Assembly (NCBI GenBank): GCA_007129525.1
Contig: SKVI01000146.1
Location: 1 to 6,551, forward strand
Direction: 5' to 3'
DNA: 6,551 nucleotides
Source: Gemmatimonadota bacterium
GTDB taxonomy: Bacteria > Gemmatimonadota > Gemmatimonadetes > Longimicrobiales > Gaopeijiaceae
Positions within the stretch are counted from its first letter, which is position 1, and every line of letters starts with the position of its first letter. A program made the position numbers and the translations under genes. Under the pieces are notes generated by a model. That model ran no database searches, was not told where the DNA came from, and was given only the letters and a program-made list of their open reading frames with translations. Of this stretch, positions 1-6,308 are shown in pieces.

Positions 1-243
1 AAAGCTGTCCATAGCTGATTGGGAACTCTGCATGGGCGGCTGGGCGTCCGTGCAGGATGCTCGCAGGCTCCTCCCTGTTGCGCCTCGGCCCTTGGTTCGC
101 TTTGGCAACGCCGTAAGCGGGTGCGGAGCCCGTTGCTTCACCTCCATCCAGCGCCCGGATCTTCCCAGGTTATCGGGCGCAGCAACCCCGGTGTCCACTT
201 GCACATCGCCCTCAACCCCTGTCTCTCGACGACCTGGACAGGC
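1..243. other. Intergenic region downstream of psd with three short inverted repeats
   Basis: No coding region is convincing here. Three inverted repeats are visible. Arms 218-223/237-242 (CCTGTC/GACAGG, 13-nt loop) begin right after the psd stop. Arms 151-157/174-180 (GCGCCCG/CGGGCGC, 16-nt loop) form the longest perfect stem. Arms 105-110/131-136 (GCAACG/CGTTGC) enclose a 20-nt loop containing a further CGGG/CCCG option. None is followed by a T-run on the minus strand, so none is a classical intrinsic terminator. The hairpin nearest the stop could still mark the 3' end of the DJ-1/psd transcript. An open frame on the minus strand from an ATG at 147 runs off the window edge, but nothing else supports it. 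Confidence 0.4.
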
Positions 244-1152
244 TCAAGGGCCCCGAAGGAGCGGCTGCCCCAGTCGGATCTCGGCGCCTGGAACCACCGA
301 CGGATCCACCTCCCCCTCGGCATCGGCGAAGAGCAGGATCACGGTGGAGCCCAGGTGAAAGGCCATGAGCTCGTCACCTCGATCTACCGGGATCGGCGGA
401 TCATAGCTCCGAGACTCCGACTTCCGTCGGCCCTTCCGGTTGGTGACTCCCACGGGTGGAGGGCCGTTCCAGGTGGGATCAAACGCCGATGAGATCCTAC
501 CTACGTTGAAGGCACCCACCGCCACCACCGCCACCTGCCCACCCCCCAACCGCTCCGCACCGGGTGGCCGAAGGATGCCCGCCACCAGGCGCTCGTTTCT
601 GACGAAGAGATCCGGAACGGAGCGAACCGCCGGGTCATTCACCGGCAGGAGTCCCCCGGGCTGGGCCCGGGCCCAAGCCACCTCACCGGTCACCGGCGCG
701 TGAACCCGATGATAGTGCCGGGGACTCAGGTAGAGGGTCACGAAGCGTCCATCCTGAAAGGCCTCGGCCGCCTCCGACGTCCCCAGAAGCTCGTCCAGCC
801 GGTAGGCGTACCCTTTGGCCTGCAGGGCTCGGCCGTCCTCTACCACCCCCACCGCGCCCACCACCCCATCCACCGGGCTCGCCGGCGCTGCCGGGTCTTC
901 CGGCCAGCTTCGAACGCCGGGCGCCAGGCGGCGGGTAAAGAAGCTGGACACCGACTCGAACGACTCCGGGGCCTCGGCGGCCTCGGCAAGGTCGGCTCCT
1001 ACCATGGCGGCGAACCCCCGGATCACCGGACTCCGGAGGAACCGGGGGAGCCGAAGCTCGGCGAGCCGGCCCGTGAGGCGGCTGAGCGCACCCTGGGGGA
1101 GCCGCCGAAGCAGGGCGAGGACGGCCCGCCACCGGAGAGGCACCCGGCTCAC
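244..1152 (-). CDS. psd: Phosphatidylserine decarboxylase proenzyme
   Basis: Converts phosphatidylserine to phosphatidylethanolamine at the cytoplasmic membrane, using a pyruvoyl group made by self-cleavage. Start: the frame is open upstream to 1233, but the GTG at 1152-1150 overlaps the TGA of the preceding gene as GTGA and removes a low-complexity extension. This gives 302 aa, close to the roughly 320 aa of the E. coli enzyme. Family motifs appear in order: FFTRRLAPGVR (about 71-81), SPVDG with the triad Asp95, the YLSPRHYHRVH block with His148 and His151, LFVRNER (about 182-188), VGAFNVGRI, and LGSTVILLF near the C terminus. By family precedent, cleavage occurs between Gly268 and Ser269, leaving a 34-residue alpha chain that carries the pyruvoyl group. 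The triad Asp95/His151/Ser269 matches the E. coli Asp-His-Ser arrangement. It is the second gene of an operon, translationally coupled to the DJ-1/PfpI gene. No phosphatidylserine synthase gene is in the window. An archaetidylserine decarboxylase role is formally possible but less likely in a bacterium. Confidence 0.93.
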   Translation of the reverse strand: MSRVPLRWRAVLALLRRLPQGALSRLTGRLAELRLPRFLRSPVIRGFAAMVGADLAEAAEAPESFESVSSFFTRRLAPGVRSWPEDPAAPASPVDGVVGAVGVVEDGRALQAKGYAYRLDELLGTSEAAEAFQDGRFVTLYLSPRHYHRVHAPVTGEVAWARAQPGGLLPVNDPAVRSVPDLFVRNERLVAGILRPPGAERLGGGQVAVVAVGAFNVGRISSAFDPTWNGPPPVGVTNRKGRRKSESRSYDPPIPVDRGDELMAFHLGSTVILLFADAEGEVDPSVVPGAEIRLGQPLLRGP

Positions 1153-1892
1153 GCCGGTGTCCCGTCCGGACTGCGGACCCGGTGATGCTCCATGTAGGCC
1201 GTCACCCGGTCCGCTTCCTCCTCTCCCAACCACTCCTCCACCAGGTGGAGGGCGGCGTCGATCCCGGCGGTGACCCCTGCGGCCGTGGTGATCCGTCCGT
1301 CGGTCACCCAGCGGCGGTCCCGGCGGACCTTCGCGTCCGGCTCAAGCTTCCCGAGCTCCCGGAGGGCGCCGTGCCAGGTGGTGACCTCGCGCCCCTTCAG
1401 GATACCGGTGCGTGCCAGGAGGAGCGCGCCGGTACAGACCGAGAGAACATGTCGTGCTCCGGCCACCGCTCCCGGAAGCCACTCCATGATCCGGATGTCT
1501 GTGGCCGCTACTGCGGTCTCTCCTCCAGGGATCACCAGGAGGTCCGGACCCTCCGGTGGGTCGGCATCACCGGACGCTCCCGGTGCCTGCGACGGCGGCG
1601 CCTCCAGCGGACCGTCAGGTATCACTTCGAGAAACCCCTGGCTGACGACGGGGTCGCCGCCAGGCGAAAGGGTACGCACGTCGAAGGCTCGTCCCTGCCC
1701 GGCCACTCTGAACACCTGCGCCGGTCCAGCGAAGTCCAGGAGCTCGACACCGTTCCAGAGGAGCAGGTGGACGGAGCGGGGGGCGGTGCCCGGCACGGGT
1801 TCGGGTCCTGGCACAGGCTGGGGTCCTGGCACGGGCTCGGGTCCTGGCACGGGCTCGGGTTCGCTGCCGGGGGTCGGATCGATCTGGGACAT
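1149..1892 (-). CDS. DJ-1/PfpI family protein (isonitrile-hydratase-like) with Pro-rich N-terminal repeat
   Basis: A cytoplasmic class-I glutamine-amidotransferase-like fold protein of the DJ-1/PfpI/ThiJ superfamily. The ATG at 1892 gives 247 aa. In-frame GTG codons at 1931 and 1928 are alternative starts, and none has a good Shine-Dalgarno. Residues 12-35 are four PEPVPG-type hexapeptides. The conserved domain follows: LLLWNGVELLDFAGP (about 44-57, with Glu50 and Asp53), a Pro/Ala/Gly-rich insertion around 100-115, LLVIPGG (about 118-124), then the nucleophile-elbow motif SVCTGALLLA with Cys153-Thr154. After these come a TTWHG motif (Trp173, His174) and TAAGVTAGIDAALHL. The Asp plus Cys-Thr pattern resembles the subgroup containing Pseudomonas isonitrile hydratase (InhA) and the sensor domains of GlxA/AraC regulators. 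No AraC DNA-binding domain is present. The substrate cannot be assigned, and a protease, chaperone or glyoxalase role is equally untested. It overlaps psd by 4 nt. Confidence 0.85.
   Translation of the reverse strand: MSQIDPTPGSEPEPVPGPEPVPGPQPVPGPEPVPGTAPRSVHLLLWNGVELLDFAGPAQVFRVAGQGRAFDVRTLSPGGDPVVSQGFLEVIPDGPLEAPPSQAPGASGDADPPEGPDLLVIPGGETAVAATDIRIMEWLPGAVAGARHVLSVCTGALLLARTGILKGREVTTWHGALRELGKLEPDAKVRRDRRWVTDGRITTAAGVTAGIDAALHLVEEWLGEEEADRVTAYMEHHRVRSPDGTPA
1788..1859. repeat. 18-bp tandem repeat, four copies, inside the DJ-1/PfpI gene
   Basis: Four head-to-tail 18-bp units lie within the 5' end of the DJ-1/PfpI coding region. On the plus strand the two copies nearest the start codon are identical (unit CCTGGCACGGGCTCGGGT). 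The next has two substitutions and the last has two others. Because 18 is a multiple of three, each unit encodes one hexapeptide: PEPVPG, PEPVPG, PQPVPG, PEPVPG. Gain or loss of units would change tail length without breaking the frame. Confidence 0.9.
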
Positions 1893-2012
1893 GATGGGGA
1901 AAATCTGGCCTGGAAGCCGGCGTCCCACCACCCCCGGGGACCCCTGGCCCGCCGCCGCGGTACTTCGACGCGGACGGATTCCCGATCACGACCACCCCTT
2001 CCGTCGGAGCCC
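1893..2012. promoter_or_regulatory. Divergent intergenic region between the DJ-1/psd operon and the nucleotidase gene
   Basis: These 120 bp separate divergently transcribed start codons, so they should contain promoters for both directions. I see no convincing -35/-10 pair for a housekeeping sigma factor. Features present are a perfect CCCCGGGG palindrome at 1932-1939, overlapping GGGGACCCC at 1936-1944, and a GC-rich block around 1948-1960. If the GTG at 1931 is the true DJ-1/PfpI start, the region shrinks to about 80 bp. The regulatory assignment rests only on gene arrangement. Confidence 0.35.
2006..2009 (+). promoter_or_regulatory. Short-spaced Shine-Dalgarno of the nucleotidase gene
   Basis: GGAG lies only 3 nt before the ATG at 2013, closer than usual. 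No in-frame ATG, GTG or TTG occurs nearby upstream. The next candidate, GTG at 2034, has no Shine-Dalgarno, so 2013 is the better start even though the spacing is suboptimal. Confidence 0.45.
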
Positions 2013-3659
2013 ATGTCCCGCTTTTCGTCACCGGTGGCGTCTGCCCGAACCCACGTCTCCCGCGGCGAGCCTTTCGGCCCTCGGCTTCCCTTCCCACGAA
2101 TTCTGGCCCTGGCCCTCCTCGTGGGACTTCTGGCGGCGTGCACCCCGCCGGCACCGGCACCACCCCCCACGCCGACCGATGAGCCGATTCGAATCCAGGT
2201 GGTCCACAACAGCGACTTCCATGGTCGGCTCATGCCGCAGGTCTCCAACGGAGACACGGTGGGTGGCTCGGCGCTGATGGCAGCTCACCTGGACTCGCTC
2301 CGGGTGCGCTTCGACGGACCCACCATCGTTCTCTCGGGAGGCGACATCATGCAGGGGACTGCCATCTCGAACCTGGCCTGGGGACGCCCCTCCATTGACG
2401 TGCACAACCGCAAGGGGCTCGATGCGTCGGCCCTGGGCAACCACGAGTTCGACTGGGGGCTGGACACCCTCCGCGTCCGGGTGGGGGAAAGCGAGTTCCA
2501 CTGGCTCGGGGCAAACGTCTACCTGGAGGGCACCCGGGAGCACCCCGAATGGGCCCGGCCCTGGGTGGTACTGGAGCGGGAGGGCGTCCGCGTCGGCGTC
2601 ATCGGTGTGGCGCTGGCCACCACCCCCGAAGTGGTCATGGCCGGGCAGACCGACGGACTGGATTTCGGCTCCGAGTCGGAGGCCATCGACCGCTCGGTGC
2701 GGGAACTCCGGAATGAGAGCGTGGACTTCGTGGTGGTCACCGGCCACGTGGGGGCCATCTGCGAGTCCCCGGGGGAAGCGCCCCAGGAGCCTTCCCGGGG
2801 ATGCGAGGGAGGGGCCGTTGAGATCCTGGAGGAGTTGGAGGAGCCGGTGGATCTCTTTCTGGCCGGCCACACCCACCTGCGTAACCTCACGGAGGTGGCG
2901 GGCGTGCCGCTGCTGCAGGCCCCCGCCTACTCCGTGGCCCTCACCGTGACCCACCTCGAACGCCGTCCCGATCGTCGGGCGGAGGCCGTGCAGCGGAGCA
3001 TCATCAGCACCGATGCCCGGAGCGCCGACCCGGACACGGCCATGGTGCGGGTGGTGCGGGAGTGGGCCCAGGCCGTGCGGCCCATCATGGAAGAGCCCGT
3101 GGCGCGCTTGGCGGGCCCCATGACGAACGAAGAGCGGCAGCCCCGGGAGAACCCAGCCGGAAATCTCCTGGCCGACGCCCAGCGCTGGGCCACGGGAGCC
3201 GACGTGGGGCTGGTGAACAACGGCTCCCTTCGCCGCAGCCTCCCGGAGGGGGACGTCTCCTTCGGGGTTCTCTACGAGTTCCAGCCCTTCCAGAACGAAC
3301 TGGTCACCATCAGCGTAGACGGCGGTCTCTTCCGGGAGGTCCTGGAATTCGGGCTCACCGACGAGGGGGCTCCCTGGGTGCATCTCTCGGGCGTCCATGT
3401 GGTCTATGATCCCGACGCTCCGAGAGGTGACCGGATCCGGGAGATCCGCCGCCCTGACGGAACCCTCGTGCAGGCCCACGACCGAGTGAGCATCGGCACC
3501 ACCGAGTTCCTCGCCACCGGTGGGGACGGCTATGAGGTCCTGACCCGGGGGGAGGTGGAGAGTACGGGAATCGTCGACGTGGACGGGCTGGCAGACTACC
3601 TCAGGTCCCGGGACGACCCGGTCCCCGTGCCGGAGGTGGGCCGCTGGATGCCAGGCTAA
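2013..3659 (+). CDS. Lipoprotein 5'-nucleotidase / metallophosphoesterase (UshA-SoxB-like family)
   Basis: A predicted exported lipoprotein of 548 aa that would hydrolyse nucleotides or related phosphoesters outside the cytoplasm. A basic N-region, the hydrophobic stretch LALALLVGLL and a lipobox LAAC place the lipid-attached Cys at 43, followed by a Pro-rich linker. The catalytic metallophosphatase domain covers about 60-315. Its two-metal ligands are recognisable in order: NSDFHG (Asp68, His70), GGD (Asp111), GNHE (Asn143, His144), TGH (His245) and GHTH (His286, His288). The C-terminal 5'-nucleotidase domain (about 365-515) contains NPAGNLLADA, the substrate-binding NNGSLR (Asn403, Arg407), YEFQPFQNEL and FLATGGDGY. 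Phe426 and Phe499 are candidates for the base-stacking pair. UshA has GHSQ where this protein has GHTH, as in many phosphodiesterase/nucleotidase relatives, so 2',3'-cyclic phosphodiesterase activity is an alternative. Cys250 and Cys264 could form a disulfide. It is transcribed alone and converges with the next gene. Confidence 0.9.
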   Translation: MSRFSSPVASARTHVSRGEPFGPRLPFPRILALALLVGLLAACTPPAPAPPPTPTDEPIRIQVVHNSDFHGRLMPQVSNGDTVGGSALMAAHLDSLRVRFDGPTIVLSGGDIMQGTAISNLAWGRPSIDVHNRKGLDASALGNHEFDWGLDTLRVRVGESEFHWLGANVYLEGTREHPEWARPWVVLEREGVRVGVIGVALATTPEVVMAGQTDGLDFGSESEAIDRSVRELRNESVDFVVVTGHVGAICESPGEAPQEPSRGCEGGAVEILEELEEPVDLFLAGHTHLRNLTEVAGVPLLQAPAYSVALTVTHLERRPDRRAEAVQRSIISTDARSADPDTAMVRVVREWAQAVRPIMEEPVARLAGPMTNEERQPRENPAGNLLADAQRWATGADVGLVNNGSLRRSLPEGDVSFGVLYEFQPFQNELVTISVDGGLFREVLEFGLTDEGAPWVHLSGVHVVYDPDAPRGDRIREIRRPDGTLVQAHDRVSIGTTEFLATGGDGYEVLTRGEVESTGIVDVDGLADYLRSRDDPVPVPEVGRWMPG

Positions 3660-4498
3660 CGCAGCAGGAACAGACTTCCGAAGAACACACCGGCGGCGAT
3701 CAGCGTCCGGCGCCACGAGAAGGGTTGGCCTTCGTTTTCCACCATGCGGGTCCAGACCACGATGGCGGCACAGTCCGCCGACGAGAAGCGCCCCGGAATG
3801 AGCCCACCCCGATACACCTCCATGGCCTCCACGTCGTACACGGTGAGCACGTCGTCCACCGAGGTGCCCCGGATGGTGCGAACGCCGTCCACGAAGAGGT
3901 CGGGAACGCACCCACCCCTGAAGGTGATGTCGGCATACCGACCCGGTCCGGAGCGCTGCTGCACTCGGGCGCCCGCGATGGTGTAGAAGATGTCCGACAC
4001 CTGCAGGGTGGCCCTGCGGTTCACTTCTTCGCGGTCCAGGTAGGTTCCCAGACCCCGGTCGCGACGTTCGTTGAAGCCGACCCGGGTCAGATACGTTCGG
4101 CTCGGCACCGTAACCACCACCGGCTCCAACTCCAGGGCCTGCGGCACCATCTCGATTCGGATTTCCAGCCGGTCCTGGCCTGTGGGAATCTCCACCGAGT
4201 GAGCCAGATCGTGGTATCCAAGCGCCTGCACCGTCAGTTCGTACGGCCCCGGGGAAACCGCGTCGAGTTGGAATCGGCCTTCCGATCCGGTGAGGCTCCG
4301 AAGAAGGGGGTCCGGCTCACCCGGAACGGTGAACTCCACCTGCGCGGCCTGCACCGGCTCCTGGGTCACCAGGTCGGTGACGATCACCCGCACCGGGATC
4401 CCGTCTTCGTCAGATGCAGACTGACCCGCCAGCGACGGTACGATCGTCAGGGCCGCGACCATCACCATCCACGGCGCACGCCAGCGGCGGATTGTCAT
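3656..4498 (-). CDS. Secreted carboxypeptidase-regulatory-like / TonB-receptor-plug-like protein, no barrel
   Basis: A 280-aa envelope protein. The start at 4498 is set by a strong AGGAGG; the frame stays open to 4660 but that extension looks non-coding. Residues 1-25 form a signal peptide (basic start, hydrophobic core, cleavage likely after LAG). Residues about 33-115 resemble a carboxypeptidase-regulatory-like beta-sandwich: PVRVIVTD, a GRFQLDAVSPGPYELTVQALGY block, then an IRIEM strand. Residues about 125-250 resemble a TonB-receptor plug: LEPVVVTVP, LDREEVNRR, VSDIFYTIAGARV, DITFRGGCVPDLFVDGVR and VEAMEVYRGG. They end in SSADCAAIVVWTR. Cys187 and Cys223 may pair. No beta-barrel follows, and the protein ends in a hydrophobic segment (about 265-279). 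Full TonB receptors are usually over 600 aa, so this is not a receptor by itself. I recall many such short proteins in Gemmatimonadota, role unknown. It could be a truncated receptor, but the tidy end argues for a stand-alone family. Confidence 0.8.
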   Translation of the reverse strand: MTIRRWRAPWMVMVAALTIVPSLAGQSASDEDGIPVRVIVTDLVTQEPVQAAQVEFTVPGEPDPLLRSLTGSEGRFQLDAVSPGPYELTVQALGYHDLAHSVEIPTGQDRLEIRIEMVPQALELEPVVVTVPSRTYLTRVGFNERRDRGLGTYLDREEVNRRATLQVSDIFYTIAGARVQQRSGPGRYADITFRGGCVPDLFVDGVRTIRGTSVDDVLTVYDVEAMEVYRGGLIPGRFSSADCAAIVVWTRMVENEGQPFSWRRTLIAAGVFFGSLFLLR

Positions 4499-4503
4499 CT
4501 CTT

Positions 4504-4509
4504 CCTCCT
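4504..4509 (-). promoter_or_regulatory. Strong Shine-Dalgarno of the plug-like gene
   Basis: On the minus strand this reads AGGAGG, 5 nt before the ATG at 4498. It is the strongest ribosome binding site in the window. It selects the 280-aa start directly before the signal peptide and rejects the upstream extension of the frame. Confidence 0.85.
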
Positions 4510-4569
4510 GCGTCCGGCCCTCCCCGGGCCCGAGTCCCGCGCCCCTTCCGGTCGCGTGACCAATGCGCC

Positions 4570-4588
4570 GAAGCCCCTTCAGGGCTTC
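4570..4588. other. Perfect 7-bp hairpin in the divergent intergenic region
   Basis: GAAGCCC (4570-4576) and GGGCTTC (4582-4588) form a perfect stem with a 5-nt loop. On the minus strand it would lie in the untranslated leader of the plug-like gene, about 70 nt before its start codon, if transcription begins upstream. On the plus strand it is followed by a T-rich stretch only after more than 15 nt, too far for a standard intrinsic terminator. Possible roles are an operator or an mRNA structure; neither is shown. Confidence 0.4.
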
Positions 4589-4756
4589 ACCGGGACGAGG
4601 GATCGTTTCCTTTTTTTGACAAACCCGTTGGCCCGGCGAAAGGTCCACCCCGCCCCACACCTCGACTGCGCACGATGACCTGGGTAGTTTTCGGGTCGGT
4701 TCGACGGTTCAGAGATCAACGGAGCCGTGACCGACACCGCACTGCCATCTCGCACC

Positions 4757-4760
4757 GGAG
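4757..4760 (+). promoter_or_regulatory. Shine-Dalgarno of the M28 peptidase gene
   Basis: GGAG sits 6 nt before the ATG at 4767, a normal spacing. It supports this start, which directly precedes a signal-peptide-like N terminus. Confidence 0.75.
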
Positions 4761-4766
4761 ATCTTC

Positions 4767-6305
4767 ATGAAGGCTCGATTTCTCGTCCCGCTCCTCTCGT
4801 TGGCCGCCGTCCCGCTCTTCGTCTTTACCGGGCTCCAGCCGGAGCCGGATCCGATCCCGGCAGATGCCCCGGCGGCGATCTCCTCCCAGGAAGACCCGTC
4901 GGCCGTCATCACCGCCGAGGACATGTACAACCGGATCTATTTCCTGGCCTCGGAGGCCCTCATGGGACGCGACACTCCGAGCCAGGGGCTCGAGGCCGCC
5001 GCCGCGTACCTGGCCAGCGAGCATCGGCGCCTGGGCCTGGAGGGAGGAGCCGAAGACGGGTCCTTCTACCAGCGGTGGCCGTATCGGCTCCTGGGCCCCG
5101 ATCTGGCTGCCGTCTCCCTGACCCTGGAGGGCGATGCCGGGCACCGAAGCCTCGAGCCCGGCCGGGACATGGCGGTTCGCGGTGCGCTGGAGGGGACGCT
5201 GGACGCCGAGCTGGTCTTCGTGGAGAGCACCGAGGGCGACCCGGTGGAGGGGAGCATGGAGGGCCAGGTGGCGGTCTTCGCCTTCCCCATGTCCGAGGGA
5301 TGGAATCAGCCGACTCGTCAGATGGCGCAGCGCCAGGCCGGCTGGGCCGCCGCCTCCGGAGCAGTGGCCTCGCTTCACATTCTGGATGATGAGGTGAGCG
5401 GCGAGGACCTGGAGGCGCTGACCCAGCAGCTGGCCAGTCCCGGCCGGGTCATGGGATGGGACCTCCCCTTCCCCCAGATCTTCGTGTCCGGGACTGCCGC
5501 CGCCGACGCCGCAGGCGCCTCCGCGTTGCCTGCCCTGGAGGGCCGCATTGCGGGAGAGATCCCGGTGGAGATCCACGACGATGCGCATCCGCCCAACGTG
5601 GTGGCCATGATCCGGGGCTCGGACCCGGACCTCCGGGACGAGTACGTGGTGCTGAGCGCCCACATGGACCACGTGGGAACGGGGCAACCCATGAACGGCG
5701 ACACCATCTACAACGGCGCCGACGACAATGCATCGGGAACGGCGGCGCTCGTGGAGACCGCCCGCGCCATCTCGTACATGGACGAGGCACCCCGCCGCTC
5801 CGTCGTCTTCGTGCACGTGAGCGGCGAGGAGAAGGGGCTCCTGGGGGCCAGCTGGTTCGTGGACAACGCCCCCTTCCCGGTGGAGCAGATGGTGGCCAAC
5901 ATCAACGCCGACATGATCGGTAGCGACACCCACACCGACACCCTGGTGGTCATCGGGAAGGAGTACTCGACCCTGGGGCCCCTGGTGGACGAGATCAACG
6001 ACTCCATGCCCGAGCTGGGGCTGGTGACCTCCGACGATCTCTGGCCCGAGCAGCGCTTCTTCTACCGCTCGGACCAGTACAACTTCATGCGCATGGAAAT
6101 CCCGTCGCTCTTCTTCTTCACGGGGGTGCACGAGTGCTATCACCGTCCCTGCGACACCGTGGACTTCATTGACCCGGACAAGGCCGCCCGGATCGCCCGA
6201 CTCCTCACCCTCTCGGTGCTGGAGATCGCCAACGCCGACCAGCGCCCCGAGTGGGACCCTGCGGGGTTGGCCGAGGTGAGGGAGCTCACGGGAGCCGGAC
6301 GCTGA
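4767..6305 (+). CDS. Secreted M28-family zinc metallopeptidase with PA-like insert
   Basis: A 512-aa exopeptidase (aminopeptidase/carboxypeptidase type) expected to trim peptides outside the cytoplasm. Residues 1-22 are a signal peptide or membrane anchor (MKAR, then a hydrophobic run), followed by a Pro/acidic linker. Residues about 46-125 contain the conserved entry motif with YFLASEALMGRD. Residues about 130-265 form a protease-associated-like insert, often involved in substrate selection. The M28 catalytic domain (about 275-495) shows SAHMDHVG (His299), NGADDNASG (Asp319 as bridging ligand), SGEEKGLLG (Glu354 as general base, Glu355 as ligand), NADMIG (Asp382) and a closing YHRPCDT (His459). 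All five zinc ligands and the base are therefore present, and the enzyme should be active with two zinc ions. Cys457 and Cys462 flank His459 and could form a disulfide. Substrate preference cannot be read from the sequence. It is a single gene transcribed from the divergent region, ending 3 bp from the next convergent frame. Confidence 0.92.
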   Translation: MKARFLVPLLSLAAVPLFVFTGLQPEPDPIPADAPAAISSQEDPSAVITAEDMYNRIYFLASEALMGRDTPSQGLEAAAAYLASEHRRLGLEGGAEDGSFYQRWPYRLLGPDLAAVSLTLEGDAGHRSLEPGRDMAVRGALEGTLDAELVFVESTEGDPVEGSMEGQVAVFAFPMSEGWNQPTRQMAQRQAGWAAASGAVASLHILDDEVSGEDLEALTQQLASPGRVMGWDLPFPQIFVSGTAAADAAGASALPALEGRIAGEIPVEIHDDAHPPNVVAMIRGSDPDLRDEYVVLSAHMDHVGTGQPMNGDTIYNGADDNASGTAALVETARAISYMDEAPRRSVVFVHVSGEEKGLLGASWFVDNAPFPVEQMVANINADMIGSDTHTDTLVVIGKEYSTLGPLVDEINDSMPELGLVTSDDLWPEQRFFYRSDQYNFMRMEIPSLFFFTGVHECYHRPCDTVDFIDPDKAARIARLLTLSVLEIANADQRPEWDPAGLAEVRELTGAGR

Positions 6306-6308
6306 CGG

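Larger units (their letters stand above)
4499..4766. promoter_or_regulatory. Divergent intergenic region between the plug-like gene and the M28 peptidase gene
   Basis: These 268 bp lie between two divergent start codons and should drive both genes. The region includes the hairpin at 4570-4588, a T7 tract at 4611-4617 that runs into TTGACA (4616-4621), and several GC-rich blocks. On the plus strand TTGACA has no good -10 at the usual spacing. A weak alternative is TCGACT (4662-4667) with TAGTTT (4685-4690) at 17-bp spacing, about 75 nt before the M28 start. On the minus strand TTGTCA followed by seven A residues is a possible -35 or A-tract element for the plug-like gene, again without a clear -10. 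Promoter placement is therefore tentative. Confidence 0.4.

Noticed and set aside
1..147. Minus-strand open frame starting with ATG at 147 and running off the left edge
   Set aside because: 49 codons with no recognised motif, weak Shine-Dalgarno and a Ser/Arg/Pro/Gln-rich composition. It cannot be distinguished from chance without the neighbouring sequence.
105..180. Integron attC-like recombination site
   Set aside because: Inverted repeats are present, but the flanking RYYYAAC and GTTRRRY core motifs of attC sites are not, and no integrase gene or cassette structure is visible.
1182..2012. Open extension of the nucleotidase frame by 277 codons upstream of 2013
   Set aside because: It runs antisense to the DJ-1/PfpI gene and has no family similarity. 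The lipoprotein signal peptide and a Shine-Dalgarno place the start at 2013. Long antisense frames are expected at this G+C content.
2028..3911. A 627-codon minus-strand open frame opposite the nucleotidase gene
   Set aside because: It is a shadow of the plus-strand gene: His/Gly/Arg/Val-rich with no motif, while the plus strand holds every nucleotidase motif. It also crosses the plug-like gene.
4570..4617. Intrinsic terminator on the plus strand (hairpin followed by T7)
   Set aside because: The T-run begins more than 15 nt after the stem, and no plus-strand gene ends nearby upstream; the nearest ends at 3659 in the opposite orientation to the intervening gene.
4499..4660. N-terminal extension of the plug-like protein to 4660
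   Set aside because: The strong AGGAGG and a proper signal peptide place the start at 4498. The extension has a composition unlike a leader peptide.
4716..6143. A 475-codon minus-strand open frame opposite the M28 gene
   Set aside because: Low-complexity His/Val/Gly-rich translation with no domain. The plus strand contains all M28 zinc ligands in order.
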